From the NCBI GenBank assembly GCA_964472785.1, contig CAYYMH010000005.1, positions 62,001 to 126,000 on the forward strand: DNA of 64,000 nt. The letters run 5' to 3'. Made by a program: the position numbers and the translations under genes. Below the pieces are notes generated by a model. It made no database searches and was not told where the DNA came from. It was given only the letters and a program-made list of their open reading frames with translations. Within the stretch, counting starts at the first letter, position 1. Every line of letters starts with the position of its first letter. Below are positions 24,369 to 32,560 of this stretch, in pieces. The stretch is from CAYYMH01 sp964472785 (GTDB lineage Bacteria; Zhuqueibacterota; Zhuqueibacteria; Thermofontimicrobiales; Thermofontimicrobiaceae).

Positions 24369-26237
24369 CTATAGATGAAACTGTATCGAACTGTAAAACG
24401 TACGTCCGGGCATAGGATATCCTTTTAAAATTTCATAGGATTCGTCAAACAGATTTTCCAAACTCAGTGACCAGTTGAAGTTTTTGAATAATTCATAGCT
24501 GAATTTCATGTGAACGACGCCGTAATTCGATGATTTCTCAATCGTGGTCTTTGGTGGAAATTGATTCAATTGATAACTGGTATATAAATTTTGAATGGCT
24601 TCACCATAGAGTGAAACATTGAGTTTGTTTAATTTGTAACTAATGAAGTAATTGAACTTGTTCGGTGCAAAGGGAATCTTTTCATCCGAATCCAGATACG
24701 AATAAGATAGATTCAGCGACAAATGAGTCAGCGGGGTGGATCGAAGCGACACTTCAAAACCTTTCGCCTTATTAGAACCGACATTCATATTGAGCATTTT
24801 CCCCGGCTCCACCACTGCCATCTGAATCAGTTGATCTCCTTCATAATAAAAACCGCAGACGTCAATGGAAAAATGTTGACCCAGATACTGGTTGATACCG
24901 ATTTCATAATTCCATAATTTTTCGGGCTGTAAATCTGTATTCGCCGGATTGAATAAATACAGGTCTTTGACTGAAGGGGTGCGAAAACCTTTTGCCACTG
25001 ATGAACGGATCGCGGTTTGAGAGAATGGATGAACCACAACTCCGAATTTGGGAATCCATTCACGACCGAAATGTGAGTTGTCTTCCAGCCGGACACCGGT
25101 TGCCAGCACCAGTTTTTTTGCCACGACTTTTTTCAAATGGACGTAAGTGGCAATCTCATCATTGAAATAAGTGCCCAAGTTATTGCCGTTGGAATTTGCT
25201 GTGCCACCGTATCTTTTGATGTCAAGACCAACCGTTGTTGTCATTTGGTAAGGGAGTTGAAAATTCTGAAAAGCAATAATGCCATTGGTTTGGTCATCCG
25301 ATTCCCAGCCATCGGAGAGGCTGTGCTTGCCAAAGTTACCGTGAATTTTAATCGTACCGTCCGTGTTTTTGAAATTATTACTCAAGGTAATATCAGCTGA
25401 ACTGCGTGTGATGTCCCCATAGTCGAAATACCCCATCAGTGCAATATCCTGTGGTCCGGGATCATGATATTCGTAAGGCGTCATGCTGCCGTTGAACGCG
25501 ATCTCGTAATGTTTGTTGAAACGATAGCCTAATTTTACCGAGTAATTTTGTCTTTCGAAATCACCGTTTTCGCGATGTCCGTCGGATGTGTTCAGACTGG
25601 CGGACGTGTAGTACTGAAATTTGCCGAGATTGCCGGAGTGTTGGAACAGGTAACCCTGTGTATTATGGCTGCCGTAACCCAATTTGATATTGGTGTTGAA
25701 TCCGTTTTTGGGCAATTTTTTGGTAATAATATTGACCACGCCGCCTAAGGCATTGGTGCCGTAAACCGCTGAAGCCGGCCCGCGCAGTACTTCGACGTGA
25801 TCCACATTTTCCAGCAGATAGGCATCATTTATCGGGTGGCTGAAAATGCCCTGATAATCGGGACGCCCATCGATGAGCATTAATATTTGCGTGTTGGGTT
25901 TCCCGCCGATTCCACGAATGTTGATGCTGCCGCCTGCCAATGCTGCAACGCCGAAACCCAGATTGGAACGCCGGGTGGTGAAAACACCGGGAGTAAAATA
26001 GGAAATAATTTCTGCCGGGGTGGAAAAGTTCGTGTTTTGGATTTCCTGAGCCTCGATAATCGAGATGGAAGAGGCAACATCCTTTTGGGACATTTCGTAT
26101 CGCTGTCCGGTTACCACCACCGGTGCGAATTTATAACGGACCGAGTCTGACTCAATTGGATTTTCATTTGCCATTAAAAAATTTAAAGAAAGGAGAAGGG
26201 TTAAAATAAGAATGGTCGTTAAAATTGTTGACTTCAT
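24369..26237 (-). CDS. TonB-dependent receptor of the nikR locus (probable nickel or metallophore uptake)
   Basis: 622 aa with a signal peptide ending near FLMANE. Near the N-terminus is a TonB-box-like APVVVTGQRYE. The plug has FSTPAEIISYFTPGVF, INIRGIGGKPNTQILMLIDG, VEVLRGPASAVYGTNALGG and VVNIITKK. The barrel ends in SLENLFDESYEIL and a final aromatic strand (SSIQFHL). It lies 73 bp downstream of nikR on the same strand, probably in its transcript, so a nickel-chelate ligand is the best inference. Histidine-rich loops are not striking, and related receptors carry cobalamin or siderophores. Confidence 0.85.
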   Translation of the reverse strand: MKSTILTTILILTLLLSLNFLMANENPIESDSVRYKFAPVVVTGQRYEMSQKDVASSISIIEAQEIQNTNFSTPAEIISYFTPGVFTTRRSNLGFGVAALAGGSINIRGIGGKPNTQILMLIDGRPDYQGIFSHPINDAYLLENVDHVEVLRGPASAVYGTNALGGVVNIITKKLPKNGFNTNIKLGYGSHNTQGYLFQHSGNLGKFQYYTSASLNTSDGHRENGDFERQNYSVKLGYRFNKHYEIAFNGSMTPYEYHDPGPQDIALMGYFDYGDITRSSADITLSNNFKNTDGTIKIHGNFGKHSLSDGWESDDQTNGIIAFQNFQLPYQMTTTVGLDIKRYGGTANSNGNNLGTYFNDEIATYVHLKKVVAKKLVLATGVRLEDNSHFGREWIPKFGVVVHPFSQTAIRSSVAKGFRTPSVKDLYLFNPANTDLQPEKLWNYEIGINQYLGQHFSIDVCGFYYEGDQLIQMAVVEPGKMLNMNVGSNKAKGFEVSLRSTPLTHLSLNLSYSYLDSDEKIPFAPNKFNYFISYKLNKLNVSLYGEAIQNLYTSYQLNQFPPKTTIEKSSNYGVVHMKFSYELFKNFNWSLSLENLFDESYEILKGYPMPGRTFYSSIQFHL

Positions 26238-26268
26238 AAAATGAAATTCCTCCTAAATTTATAAATTG

Positions 26269-26295
26269 GTGTTATGAAAATTAATTACGTGCTAC
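26269..26295 (-). promoter_or_regulatory. Degenerate second NikR-like site before the TonB receptor
   Basis: Read on the plus strand: GTGTTAT, 13 bases, GTGCTAC. The left arm and spacing agree with the operator at 26738 but the right arm has three mismatches, so binding is doubtful. Confidence 0.2.
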
Positions 26296-26310
26296 CGTTA
26301 TTTAAAAAAA

Positions 26311-26727
26311 TTATACGCCTTTTCCGGTTGTGGTGGTTACTAATTTTCCGTGTTTCACACCTTTCACGCTGATTAATTTATCGGCAACCTCCCGGATTTT
26401 TTTGGTTGTTCCTTTGACTGCTAATACCTCCAAACAATTATCGTGATCCAGATGCACGTGCATGGTTGAAATGATGTAGTCGCTAAAGTCGTGTTGAATA
26501 GATGTTAAAATGTGAGTCAGGTCCCCGGAATGGTGATCGTAGATTAGGGTGATTGTGCCCACAGATTCGGCTTCACTGTCCTTCCATTGTTCCTTGACCA
26601 GTTCATCCCGGATTAAATCCCGGATGGCTTCGGAACGGGTGGCATAGTTCCGTGCATGAATCAGTTTATCAAATTGCTCGATAAGATGTTGTTCAATCGA
26701 GACGCCAAAACGATACAGTTTGCTCAT
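26311..26727 (-). CDS. nikR: Nickel-responsive transcriptional regulator NikR
   Basis: 138 aa from ATG 26725-26727 behind a GGAG site; the frame is open further upstream to 26766 but that part contains the operator and promoter. N-terminal ribbon-helix-helix (LYRFGVSIEQHLIEQFDKLI, YATRSEAIRDLIRDEL) and C-terminal ACT-like domain. The square-planar nickel ligands are kept: His79, His90, His92 and Cys98, matching E. coli His76, His87, His89 and Cys95 with a constant shift of three. Nickel-bound tetramers repress uptake genes. The operator over its own -10 box indicates autoregulation and control of the TonB receptor downstream. Confidence 0.95.
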   Translation of the reverse strand: MSKLYRFGVSIEQHLIEQFDKLIHARNYATRSEAIRDLIRDELVKEQWKDSEAESVGTITLIYDHHSGDLTHILTSIQHDFSDYIISTMHVHLDHDNCLEVLAVKGTTKKIREVADKLISVKGVKHGKLVTTTTGKGV

Positions 26728-26737
26728 GATTTTCTCC

Positions 26738-26764
26738 GTGTTACGATTGCTGATATAGTAACAC
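26738..26764 (-). promoter_or_regulatory. NikR operator
   Basis: Perfect palindrome GTGTTAC, 13 bases, GTAACAC, the arrangement I recall for NikR sites in several non-enteric bacteria. It covers the -10 box of the nikR promoter, so bound NikR would block RNA polymerase. Confidence 0.85.
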
Positions 26765-26783
26765 ATTTATTTTTAAAAGTCAA
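26755..26783 (-). promoter_or_regulatory. sigma70-type promoter of nikR
   Basis: On the minus strand TTGACT (26783-26778), 17-nt spacer, TACTAT (26760-26755). The -10 box lies inside the NikR palindrome. Confidence 0.75.
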
Positions 26784-26934
26784 GTGATATTTTAAATGGT
26801 TTTGAATAATTCAGTTTTGACTTGAATCAAAGGAATAATTATGCTATATTTGTTTTTTATAATTGGATCGAACAAACCGCGTTTTAACCCGAAAAGGTAA
26901 ATAAATTTAAAAAATAAAGGGAAATCGACATAAA

Positions 26935-27033
26935 ATGAAGTTGAATAAAATTTTCCTTGATCACGGGAGCGGCGGCAGTCGGTTTGCGGAGAGGCTGAGC
27001 AGGGGAATAACTACTGATAATTTTTTAAAGTGA
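26935..27033 (+). pseudogene. HypE-like N-terminal fragment
   Basis: A 32-aa frame, MKLNKIFLDHGSGGSRFAER then a short tail and TGA. The L-x-HGSGG start is characteristic of HypE, the hydrogenase maturation protein that makes the thiocyanate group, but all later domains are missing. It sits next to nikR and upstream of a membrane protein. A short unrelated peptide cannot be ruled out. Confidence 0.35.
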
Positions 27034-27058
27034 CCAATTTTGAGAACAACCACGAATA

Positions 27059-27658
27059 ATGAAACCTATTTTCAATAATAGAGAAATCGCGATGATCGCC
27101 CTTTTGGCAACGGTCTGGGCAGCAATTGAAATCCAGTTGGGCATTTTGTTGCGAACAATTAACACGCCTTTTCGCGGTTTAATTTTAACTTTTTTTGCAC
27201 TGATTATTTTATTCCTGGGACGCAATATGGTGCCCAAACGAGGTGTTGTTTTTCTAATGGGTTTGACTGCGGCTTTTATGAAATTCCTGTTTTTGGGTGG
27301 GATTGCGATTTATCCGGTGATTGCAATTTCAATAGAATCATTCCTGGTTGAACTTTGTTTGTTTCATAAACCACCGGGGAAATTACAATTTTATTTGGCA
27401 GGCGCTCTTGGGATGGGCTGGAGTTTTTTAAATCCATTTTTAACAAAAGGTTTGCTGGCTGGTTGGGGAATTTTAAAAGTTTATCAAATGTTAATTGAAA
27501 ACGGAGCCTCGCTATTGGGTATTAAACAGCAGGCCTTTGGTGTTTTTATAATGTTATTTGGTTTACATCTTGTTTTGGGTGTTATTGCCGGGATATTTGG
27601 CTGCAAATTTTCGCGGCTGATTATTCGGCGTTACAATGGATTTGTGATTTCTGAATAA
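27059..27658 (+). CDS. Multi-pass membrane protein, ECF S-component-like
   Basis: 199 aa with about six helices; the N-terminus NREIAMIALLATVWAAIEIQ resembles the first helix of ECF/QueT-like substrate-binding proteins, and PVIAISIESFLVELCL is a mid-membrane segment. No ATPase or EcfT gene is near. It is divergent from nikR and could be a second substrate-binding subunit of the same metal or vitamin uptake locus; I see no NikR-type palindrome in its own upstream region. ATG at 27059. Confidence 0.6.
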   Translation: MKPIFNNREIAMIALLATVWAAIEIQLGILLRTINTPFRGLILTFFALIILFLGRNMVPKRGVVFLMGLTAAFMKFLFLGGIAIYPVIAISIESFLVELCLFHKPPGKLQFYLAGALGMGWSFLNPFLTKGLLAGWGILKVYQMLIENGASLLGIKQQAFGVFIMLFGLHLVLGVIAGIFGCKFSRLIIRRYNGFVISE

Positions 27659-27685
27659 TTGAGAAAATATTCAGGAACTTCAATC

Positions 27686-29170
27686 TTACAAAATCCGTTT
27701 AGCGCCTTTATAGCGAATGCGATAATACCGTTTGTTTAGAGAGCTGATCGTTACCCCGCGCGAAGCACTCGAATGAATAAATTTATCCCCGCCAATATAC
27801 AAACCGACATGAGTGACTTTATACGCCGGTCCGTATTTGCTGAAAAAGACCAGATCCCCAAATTGGAGATTCCCTACTACTGGATTTCCCACAAGAAATT
27901 GACGACTGCTGGTACGGGGCAAATAGATGCCCTGTTCCTGATACAGCCGTAACACAAAGCCGGAACAATCAATGCCGGATTTGCTGGTGCCACCCCAGTG
28001 ATAAGGCGTTGGCGGTGGTCCCAAATATTCCTGAATGCTCTGCCACATTAGCTGCTGATTAATTGCTGGACGACCGGCAGAATTGTAAAGGCCAGAAGGC
28101 GCTTTAGTTGAGGGCGTGGGTTTTTTCGGCTGCAAATAGGATTGTTGAGAATAATCGGGTGGTACCGGTTTCCGTTTGTATTTTTTCTGATCTTCGCGAA
28201 TGAGTTTCGATTGTTTCTTTTCCAGGCTGGCGATGAATTCAATTTCCTCATTCACCAATTTTTCGGGAGACTGAACATCCTCGACTTGTGCCAGGCGGAC
28301 AAGAAGCGATGTTGCCAGCTTTTCTGCTGAAAGACCTTGCTTCACTCCCCGGATTAATCCCTCATTTACAGCATTGATGACATCGGCTGACCATTCATCC
28401 TCAATTGCCGTAAAATAAATCTCTTCTGCTATTGTTCTCGGTATTTCATTTTCGATTGCCTTTTGTAGCGCTTGATAAGCAATATCCTGCCGCTGTGCTT
28501 CCCGGGGAGATTGCTCCTGCTGCGTTTTTAAAAAGTTGATGGCATTGTTCACAATTTGAGTGGCGCTGGCTGTTTGAATTTGCTGGTCAATTGAAATAAT
28601 CAGCGTTAGCGCCAGCTTTTTCGCTGGAAGTTTCTGGTTTACACCATCGATTAAACCCTGGCAAGCGTACTCGATGGTTTCACCGTTCCAGTTATTGTAC
28701 AATCCATAACTAATAAACTCCTCTGTGACCAGCGGATCGATGTGCTTATCCATCAATTTTTCGATACCTTTGGCTGCTTTTTCCAGTTGTTTAGCCGAGA
28801 GTTTGGTAGAAATACCCACCAATGCTAAATCCTGGACATAGACATCAGGCGCTCCGTTTATTTCTGCCCGGTATGCTTTATAAATAATATCTGCGATGAT
28901 ATCAACTGATGCCTGCTCAAAATGTAATGCAGAGATAGTTGCTGCCATATTTTTGAGTACTTTTTCATTCAGTGGTTGCTGCTCGGATATCGGCTGAAAC
29001 AAATTCGTTAATTCCTTGATGAGCTGCTGTTGTTCGTAGTTGGAGAGGCCTTCAACTAAATAAACCGTTTGCTGGATTTGGATGTTTTGTTGAGCCTTGA
29101 GCGACGAAAATGAGAGTATGAAAAATATAAGCGTGATTTGGAAACAAGACAAAATGAATGAATTTTTCAT
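27686..29170 (-). CDS. Secreted NlpC/P60 (C40) cell-wall hydrolase with helical repeats
   Basis: 494 aa with a signal peptide (ending near LKAQQ). The C-terminal domain (about 385-494) is NlpC/P60: catalytic Cys402 in DCSGF, His454 in THVGLYIG and His466 in FIHSS; it would cut peptidoglycan stem peptides. The N-terminal 300 residues are alpha-helical and contain at least two clear repeats, NWNGETIEYACQGLIDGVNQ and EWSADVINAVNEGLIRGVKQ, each followed by a K-L-A-x-x-L run, and a looser third upstream. A proline-rich linker joins the parts. The repeat region may be a binding module; I do not recognise it. Confidence 0.88.
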   Translation of the reverse strand: MKNSFILSCFQITLIFFILSFSSLKAQQNIQIQQTVYLVEGLSNYEQQQLIKELTNLFQPISEQQPLNEKVLKNMAATISALHFEQASVDIIADIIYKAYRAEINGAPDVYVQDLALVGISTKLSAKQLEKAAKGIEKLMDKHIDPLVTEEFISYGLYNNWNGETIEYACQGLIDGVNQKLPAKKLALTLIISIDQQIQTASATQIVNNAINFLKTQQEQSPREAQRQDIAYQALQKAIENEIPRTIAEEIYFTAIEDEWSADVINAVNEGLIRGVKQGLSAEKLATSLLVRLAQVEDVQSPEKLVNEEIEFIASLEKKQSKLIREDQKKYKRKPVPPDYSQQSYLQPKKPTPSTKAPSGLYNSAGRPAINQQLMWQSIQEYLGPPPTPYHWGGTSKSGIDCSGFVLRLYQEQGIYLPRTSSRQFLVGNPVVGNLQFGDLVFFSKYGPAYKVTHVGLYIGGDKFIHSSASRGVTISSLNKRYYRIRYKGAKRIL

Positions 29171-29234
29171 TGTTCTACTTCCAAATTTTTACAGTTTTTT
29201 TGTTATGGACAGATTAAAACAAAAGAATAAAAAA

Positions 29235-29261
29235 AGCGGCGCATTTTAATTTTACGCCGCT
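29235..29261 (-). terminator. Rho-independent terminator of the cytochrome gene
   Basis: On the minus strand AGCGGCG, a 13-base loop region and CGCCGCT followed by a T run, 27 bases past the cytochrome stop. Confidence 0.85.
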
Positions 29262-29287
29262 CATAAAATTTAGTTTTGATTCAAAAT

Positions 29288-29860
29288 TTACTTCTTTTCT
29301 GGTAAGGGATGAGCAATTTGTTTAACTGCTTCTTCGTACACAAATTCTTTGTAGGTTGGGCTCTTTTCGTTATGGCAGGTTTTGCAATTTGCCTCATCCG
29401 GGTCGGCCAGTCCATATTCAGCGCCGTCTAATTCGCCTTTGGTAATGCCTTTCATTACTTTTAAGCTTTTGTATTCGGAACCAGGTCCGTGGCAGGCTTC
29501 ACAGGACACGCCTTCTTCCAAAGTCAAGGTCTCTTCTTTTTGTGAATCAGGTGCATTGTAACCGGTCACATGGCACACCAGGCATTCGGGCGCTTCCTGG
29601 GGCTCACCTTTGATGCCAGCTTCTTTAGCGACCTGCATGGATTGTTCGCTCGCCAAAGTTTCGTAAGCCTTAGAATGTTTTCTGGATAACCATTTTTCGT
29701 AGATCTCACCTTTACGTTCGCCTTTATGGCACATATAACATTTTTTAACACCGACGTATTTGAACTCGGTCTTTTCCTCTTTCTTGGTTTCCTGTGCAAT
29801 AGCAATCATCATTATGCAGAGCATGGCAACGATGATCATCAGAGCAACCAGTTTTTTCAT
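29288..29860 (-). CDS. Periplasmic tetrahaem cytochrome c (cytochrome c554-like)
   Basis: 190 aa with a signal peptide (ending near AIAQE). Four CxxCH haem sites: CYMCH (residues 41-45), CLVCH, CEACH and CKTCH. The spacing, with W-x-x-S-x-H-S-K-A between the first and second sites and EGVSCEACHGPG at the third, is that of the cytochrome c554-type/cytochrome_C7-like family. It probably shuttles electrons in the periplasm. A link to the periplasmic formate dehydrogenase 12 kb away, which lacks a cytochrome b subunit, is only a suggestion. Confidence 0.9.
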   Translation of the reverse strand: MKKLVALMIIVAMLCIMMIAIAQETKKEEKTEFKYVGVKKCYMCHKGERKGEIYEKWLSRKHSKAYETLASEQSMQVAKEAGIKGEPQEAPECLVCHVTGYNAPDSQKEETLTLEEGVSCEACHGPGSEYKSLKVMKGITKGELDGAEYGLADPDEANCKTCHNEKSPTYKEFVYEEAVKQIAHPLPEKK

Positions 29861-29929
29861 AGCGTCCTCCTGTGTTTTGATTTTAATATTATTAAAAAAT
29901 TAATCGAATTTATCATTTCATTTATTCAT

Positions 29930-29957
29930 AAAATAAGATTTTTTTTAAGAATGTCAA
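29930..29957 (-). promoter_or_regulatory. sigma70-type promoter of the cytochrome gene
   Basis: Minus strand TTGACA (29957-29952), 16-nt spacer, TATTTT (29935-29930), about 70 bases before the start codon. Confidence 0.55.
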
Positions 29958-30081
29958 GGAAAATTTGCATTAAGCGATGGTTGTGGCAAAATTTCCTCTT
30001 GCAAAAATACTTAATAAACCGTATCTTTACGCAAACATAGATAAATAGTGATGAACAAATAAAAAAAGTAGGAGACTTGTA

Positions 30082-31653
30082 ATGAGTAAAATTAGCGTGA
30101 TTATGATTTACAATGAAAAACTGGGATACGATAAAAAGCAATTGGAAGAGAGTGTGCAAAGCTTGATTGATCAAAATTATGAAAACTGGGAATTAGTCAT
30201 TGTTGACGAACGCGGCGTTAACGCTGATTATCCCAATATTTCGAAACATGATAATATCGTGCACATTCCGGTTGACTTCGCGAACAGAGCGGCTTCGCTG
30301 AATTATGGAATTGAAAATTGCTCGGGAGAATATATTTTGCTGGCGAATAATGATCAAAGCCAACTGCTTTTCCGCTTGAGTACGCTGGAAATATTTCTCT
30401 GCGTTGCGAAACGTCAAAACAATCCGGGAATGATTTACGCGGATTATCGGCTGGTTAAAGCGGATGGAACCAGCAAGGATATCGGTTTGCTTCCGTACCA
30501 TGAGGGACGGGTTCGCGATAATTTGGATCTCGGTAGTATGTTGTTTTTTCCTGTGTCCGGTTTGGAAAATGTCGGCGGATTTAATGAAAATTACAAAGCA
30601 GCTCATCTGTACGATTTGCGATTAAAAGTCTCTGAAAAATACGATATCGTTCACATTGAAGCCAAAATCAATGGCTATCTCTACATCGCGAAATCAGCAG
30701 AAAAGGAGCACAACGTGTTCGATTATCTGTTAGCGGGAAAAGACGTTCAACTGGAAATGGAAGATGCAGTCACCGAACATCTGAAACGCAGCGGCGCGTA
30801 TTTGGCACCGGGACAAAATTACCATCACGTGAAATACTCGGCTGAAGAAGAGGAAAAATTCAAAAATTGCATTGCCAGTATTGTGATTCCGGTGTTTGAC
30901 CGAAAGGAATTTATCGGCACTGCCATCGAAAGTGTTCAGGCGCAGACCATGCAAAATGTGGAAGTAATTATCGTGGTCAATGGCGGGCCTGATGATCCAA
31001 CCATTGAAGGTGTGAAACCGTATTTGCCCGGCGGCGCAAAATACGATTCGGAAAAACCAAGAGTCCGCTTGATTGTGGAGGACATTAATAATATCGGACA
31101 TTGCCTGAACAAAGGCATTCGTGAAGCACGTGGAAAATACTACGTTCAATTGGATTCGGATGACCGATTGAAACCGGATGCGGTGGAAAAACTGGTCAAG
31201 GTGTTTGACTCGGATGACCGCATCGGCATGGTGATCGGTTCATACGAAGTCTGGGAAAAAGAAAAATCCACTGGAGAGATTACCAAAAAGAAGGACATTC
31301 CTGTAGTCACTCACGACGAATGGACAGAAGAAAATGGCAGGAATAATCTGCTGCGAATCAACGGCGCCGGTGCACCGCGTTCCGCACATATTAAGCTTCT
31401 GCTCGAACTTGGCGGATTTGGCATGAACGACAGCCCTCATTGCAGAAATTATGGTGAGGATTATGATATGGTGCTGCGGATGTCCGAGCAGTACAGAATC
31501 GGTCGGGTCTGGGATCCGATTTATGATGTGATCCGTCACGAAGGTGGCACAGATCACGCCATCGACCAGATCATGGTGGATCGCAACGACAACGCCAAAG
31601 ACCACATGCGGTTGGAAGCGATTGAACGGCGGAAGCGGATTAATCAGCAGTAA
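30082..31653 (+). CDS. Tandem GT-A (family 2) glycosyltransferase
   Basis: 523 aa. Two GT2-type domains: residues 1 to about 230 (ISVIMIYN..., then ANNDQSQL where a DxD is expected) and about 265 to 480 (SIVIPVFDRKEFIGTAIESV, catalytic-metal QLDSDDRLKPDA, and GGFGMND, GEDYDMVLRMSE). The second looks fully active; the first keeps the fold but has NND in place of DxD, so it may be non-catalytic or use another metal motif. No membrane helices. It precedes the heptose-type sugar genes, so LPS or S-layer glycan assembly is likely. GGAG ribosome site before ATG 30082. Confidence 0.85.
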   Translation: MSKISVIMIYNEKLGYDKKQLEESVQSLIDQNYENWELVIVDERGVNADYPNISKHDNIVHIPVDFANRAASLNYGIENCSGEYILLANNDQSQLLFRLSTLEIFLCVAKRQNNPGMIYADYRLVKADGTSKDIGLLPYHEGRVRDNLDLGSMLFFPVSGLENVGGFNENYKAAHLYDLRLKVSEKYDIVHIEAKINGYLYIAKSAEKEHNVFDYLLAGKDVQLEMEDAVTEHLKRSGAYLAPGQNYHHVKYSAEEEEKFKNCIASIVIPVFDRKEFIGTAIESVQAQTMQNVEVIIVVNGGPDDPTIEGVKPYLPGGAKYDSEKPRVRLIVEDINNIGHCLNKGIREARGKYYVQLDSDDRLKPDAVEKLVKVFDSDDRIGMVIGSYEVWEKEKSTGEITKKKDIPVVTHDEWTEENGRNNLLRINGAGAPRSAHIKLLLELGGFGMNDSPHCRNYGEDYDMVLRMSEQYRIGRVWDPIYDVIRHEGGTDHAIDQIMVDRNDNAKDHMRLEAIERRKRINQQ

Positions 31654-31699
31654 AGTAGCAATACGGATGAAATTATTGAATTTAATCCGTCAGGATTTT

Positions 31700-31717
31700 A
31701 AAATGCTGACGCATTAA
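31700..31717 (+). repeat. 18-bp direct repeat, copy 1
   Basis: AAAATGCTGACGCATTAA, identical to 32393-32410; the pair bounds most of the non-coding stretch. Confidence 0.6.
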
Positions 31718-31725
31718 TTCCGGAG

Positions 31726-31783
31726 ACTGTCCCGTTAGGGACAGGATATTTATAGAGCGAATACCGCTCCCAAATAGAAAAAG
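31726..31783 (+). repeat. 58-bp direct repeat, copy 1
   Basis: Starts ACTGTCCCGTTAGGGACAGG (itself a hairpin, CTGTCCC/GGGACAG) and matches 32106-32163 with about four mismatches. Confidence 0.7.
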
Positions 31784-32001
31784 TAGCTATAAATATTGAG
31801 TCCTTAAAAGGAATCTGGTGGTGTGAGTGATATCAGGAAATGGTGTTGAAAAAAATGAATAAAAAATGGTTTTGGGCAGAAGATTTTATTTTCCCTGAAT
31901 GATCCGATTATTAATGTGTCGATTCAAAAGAATGTTTTGTTTAGGGACGGGATATTGTATCCGCTCAATATTCAATGGCAATAAGTATTTTTTGAAAAGA
32001 A

Positions 32002-32041
32002 TGTCATTCCTGATCTCCGCTTTGCTCCGTCAGGAATGACA
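32002..32041. repeat. Perfect 12-bp-stem hairpin
   Basis: TGTCATTCCTGA and TCAGGAATGACA around a 16-base loop; REP-like, no T-tract. The left hairpin at 2832 carries a related TCATTCC word. Confidence 0.6.
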
Positions 32042-32105
32042 GCGCTTTGTTACCCTTATTTATTGAATGGATACGGGATATTCATAACAAATAACGCCCC
32101 ACAAC

Positions 32106-32163
32106 ACTGTCCCGTTAGGGACAGGATATTTATAGAGCGAATGCCGCTTCCACATAGAAAAAG
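32106..32163 (+). repeat. 58-bp direct repeat, copy 2
   Basis: Second copy of the 31726-31783 element, followed here by a GCCCCGTAGGGGC palindrome that the first copy lacks. Confidence 0.7.
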
Positions 32164-32392
32164 CCCCGTAGGGGCGCGATAGAAAACTTTTCAATCGCGT
32201 TAGCGATGAAATATTTATAGTAACAAACGAAAAATAAAAATTCGAATCCCTTTAAAGATGATATGTGGTTTTTTGGGATTAACTCACCCCTTTCGTCCTT
32301 GACAAGAGAGGGGGAAACAGGGGGTGAGTTCGAATAAGACAAATTTTAATAATAAATTGAGCACTTTTTTTCTAAAATTAGGCAATGTTTAT

Positions 32393-32410
32393 AAAATGCT
32401 GACGCATTAA
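32393..32410 (+). repeat. 18-bp direct repeat, copy 2
   Basis: Identical to 31700-31717. Confidence 0.6.
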
Positions 32411-32560
32411 ATCCGTGATATTCTGCAATTTCTACGTCATTATCCGTCATCAAACCTGTTATCCGAAAAAATCCCCAAAAATCTTTTGCATTTTTGAAAA
32501 ATTTTGTTAAATTAAAGGTTTCCAAAAAATGGTGAACTGAAAATAGAGGAATTGTGGAAT

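Larger units (their letters stand above)
31654..32551. other. Repeat-rich non-coding stretch of about 900 bp
   Basis: No gene is supported. It contains two copies of a 58-bp repeat, two copies of an 18-bp repeat, a 12-bp-stem hairpin and a GCCCCGTAGGGGC palindrome (about 32162-32175), each listed or noted separately. It divides the glycosyltransferase from the sugar cluster. Confidence 0.7.

Noticed and set aside
26728..26766. Upstream start for nikR at 26766
   Set aside because: That stretch is the NikR operator and promoter; the ATG at 26727 has a ribosome site and fits family length.
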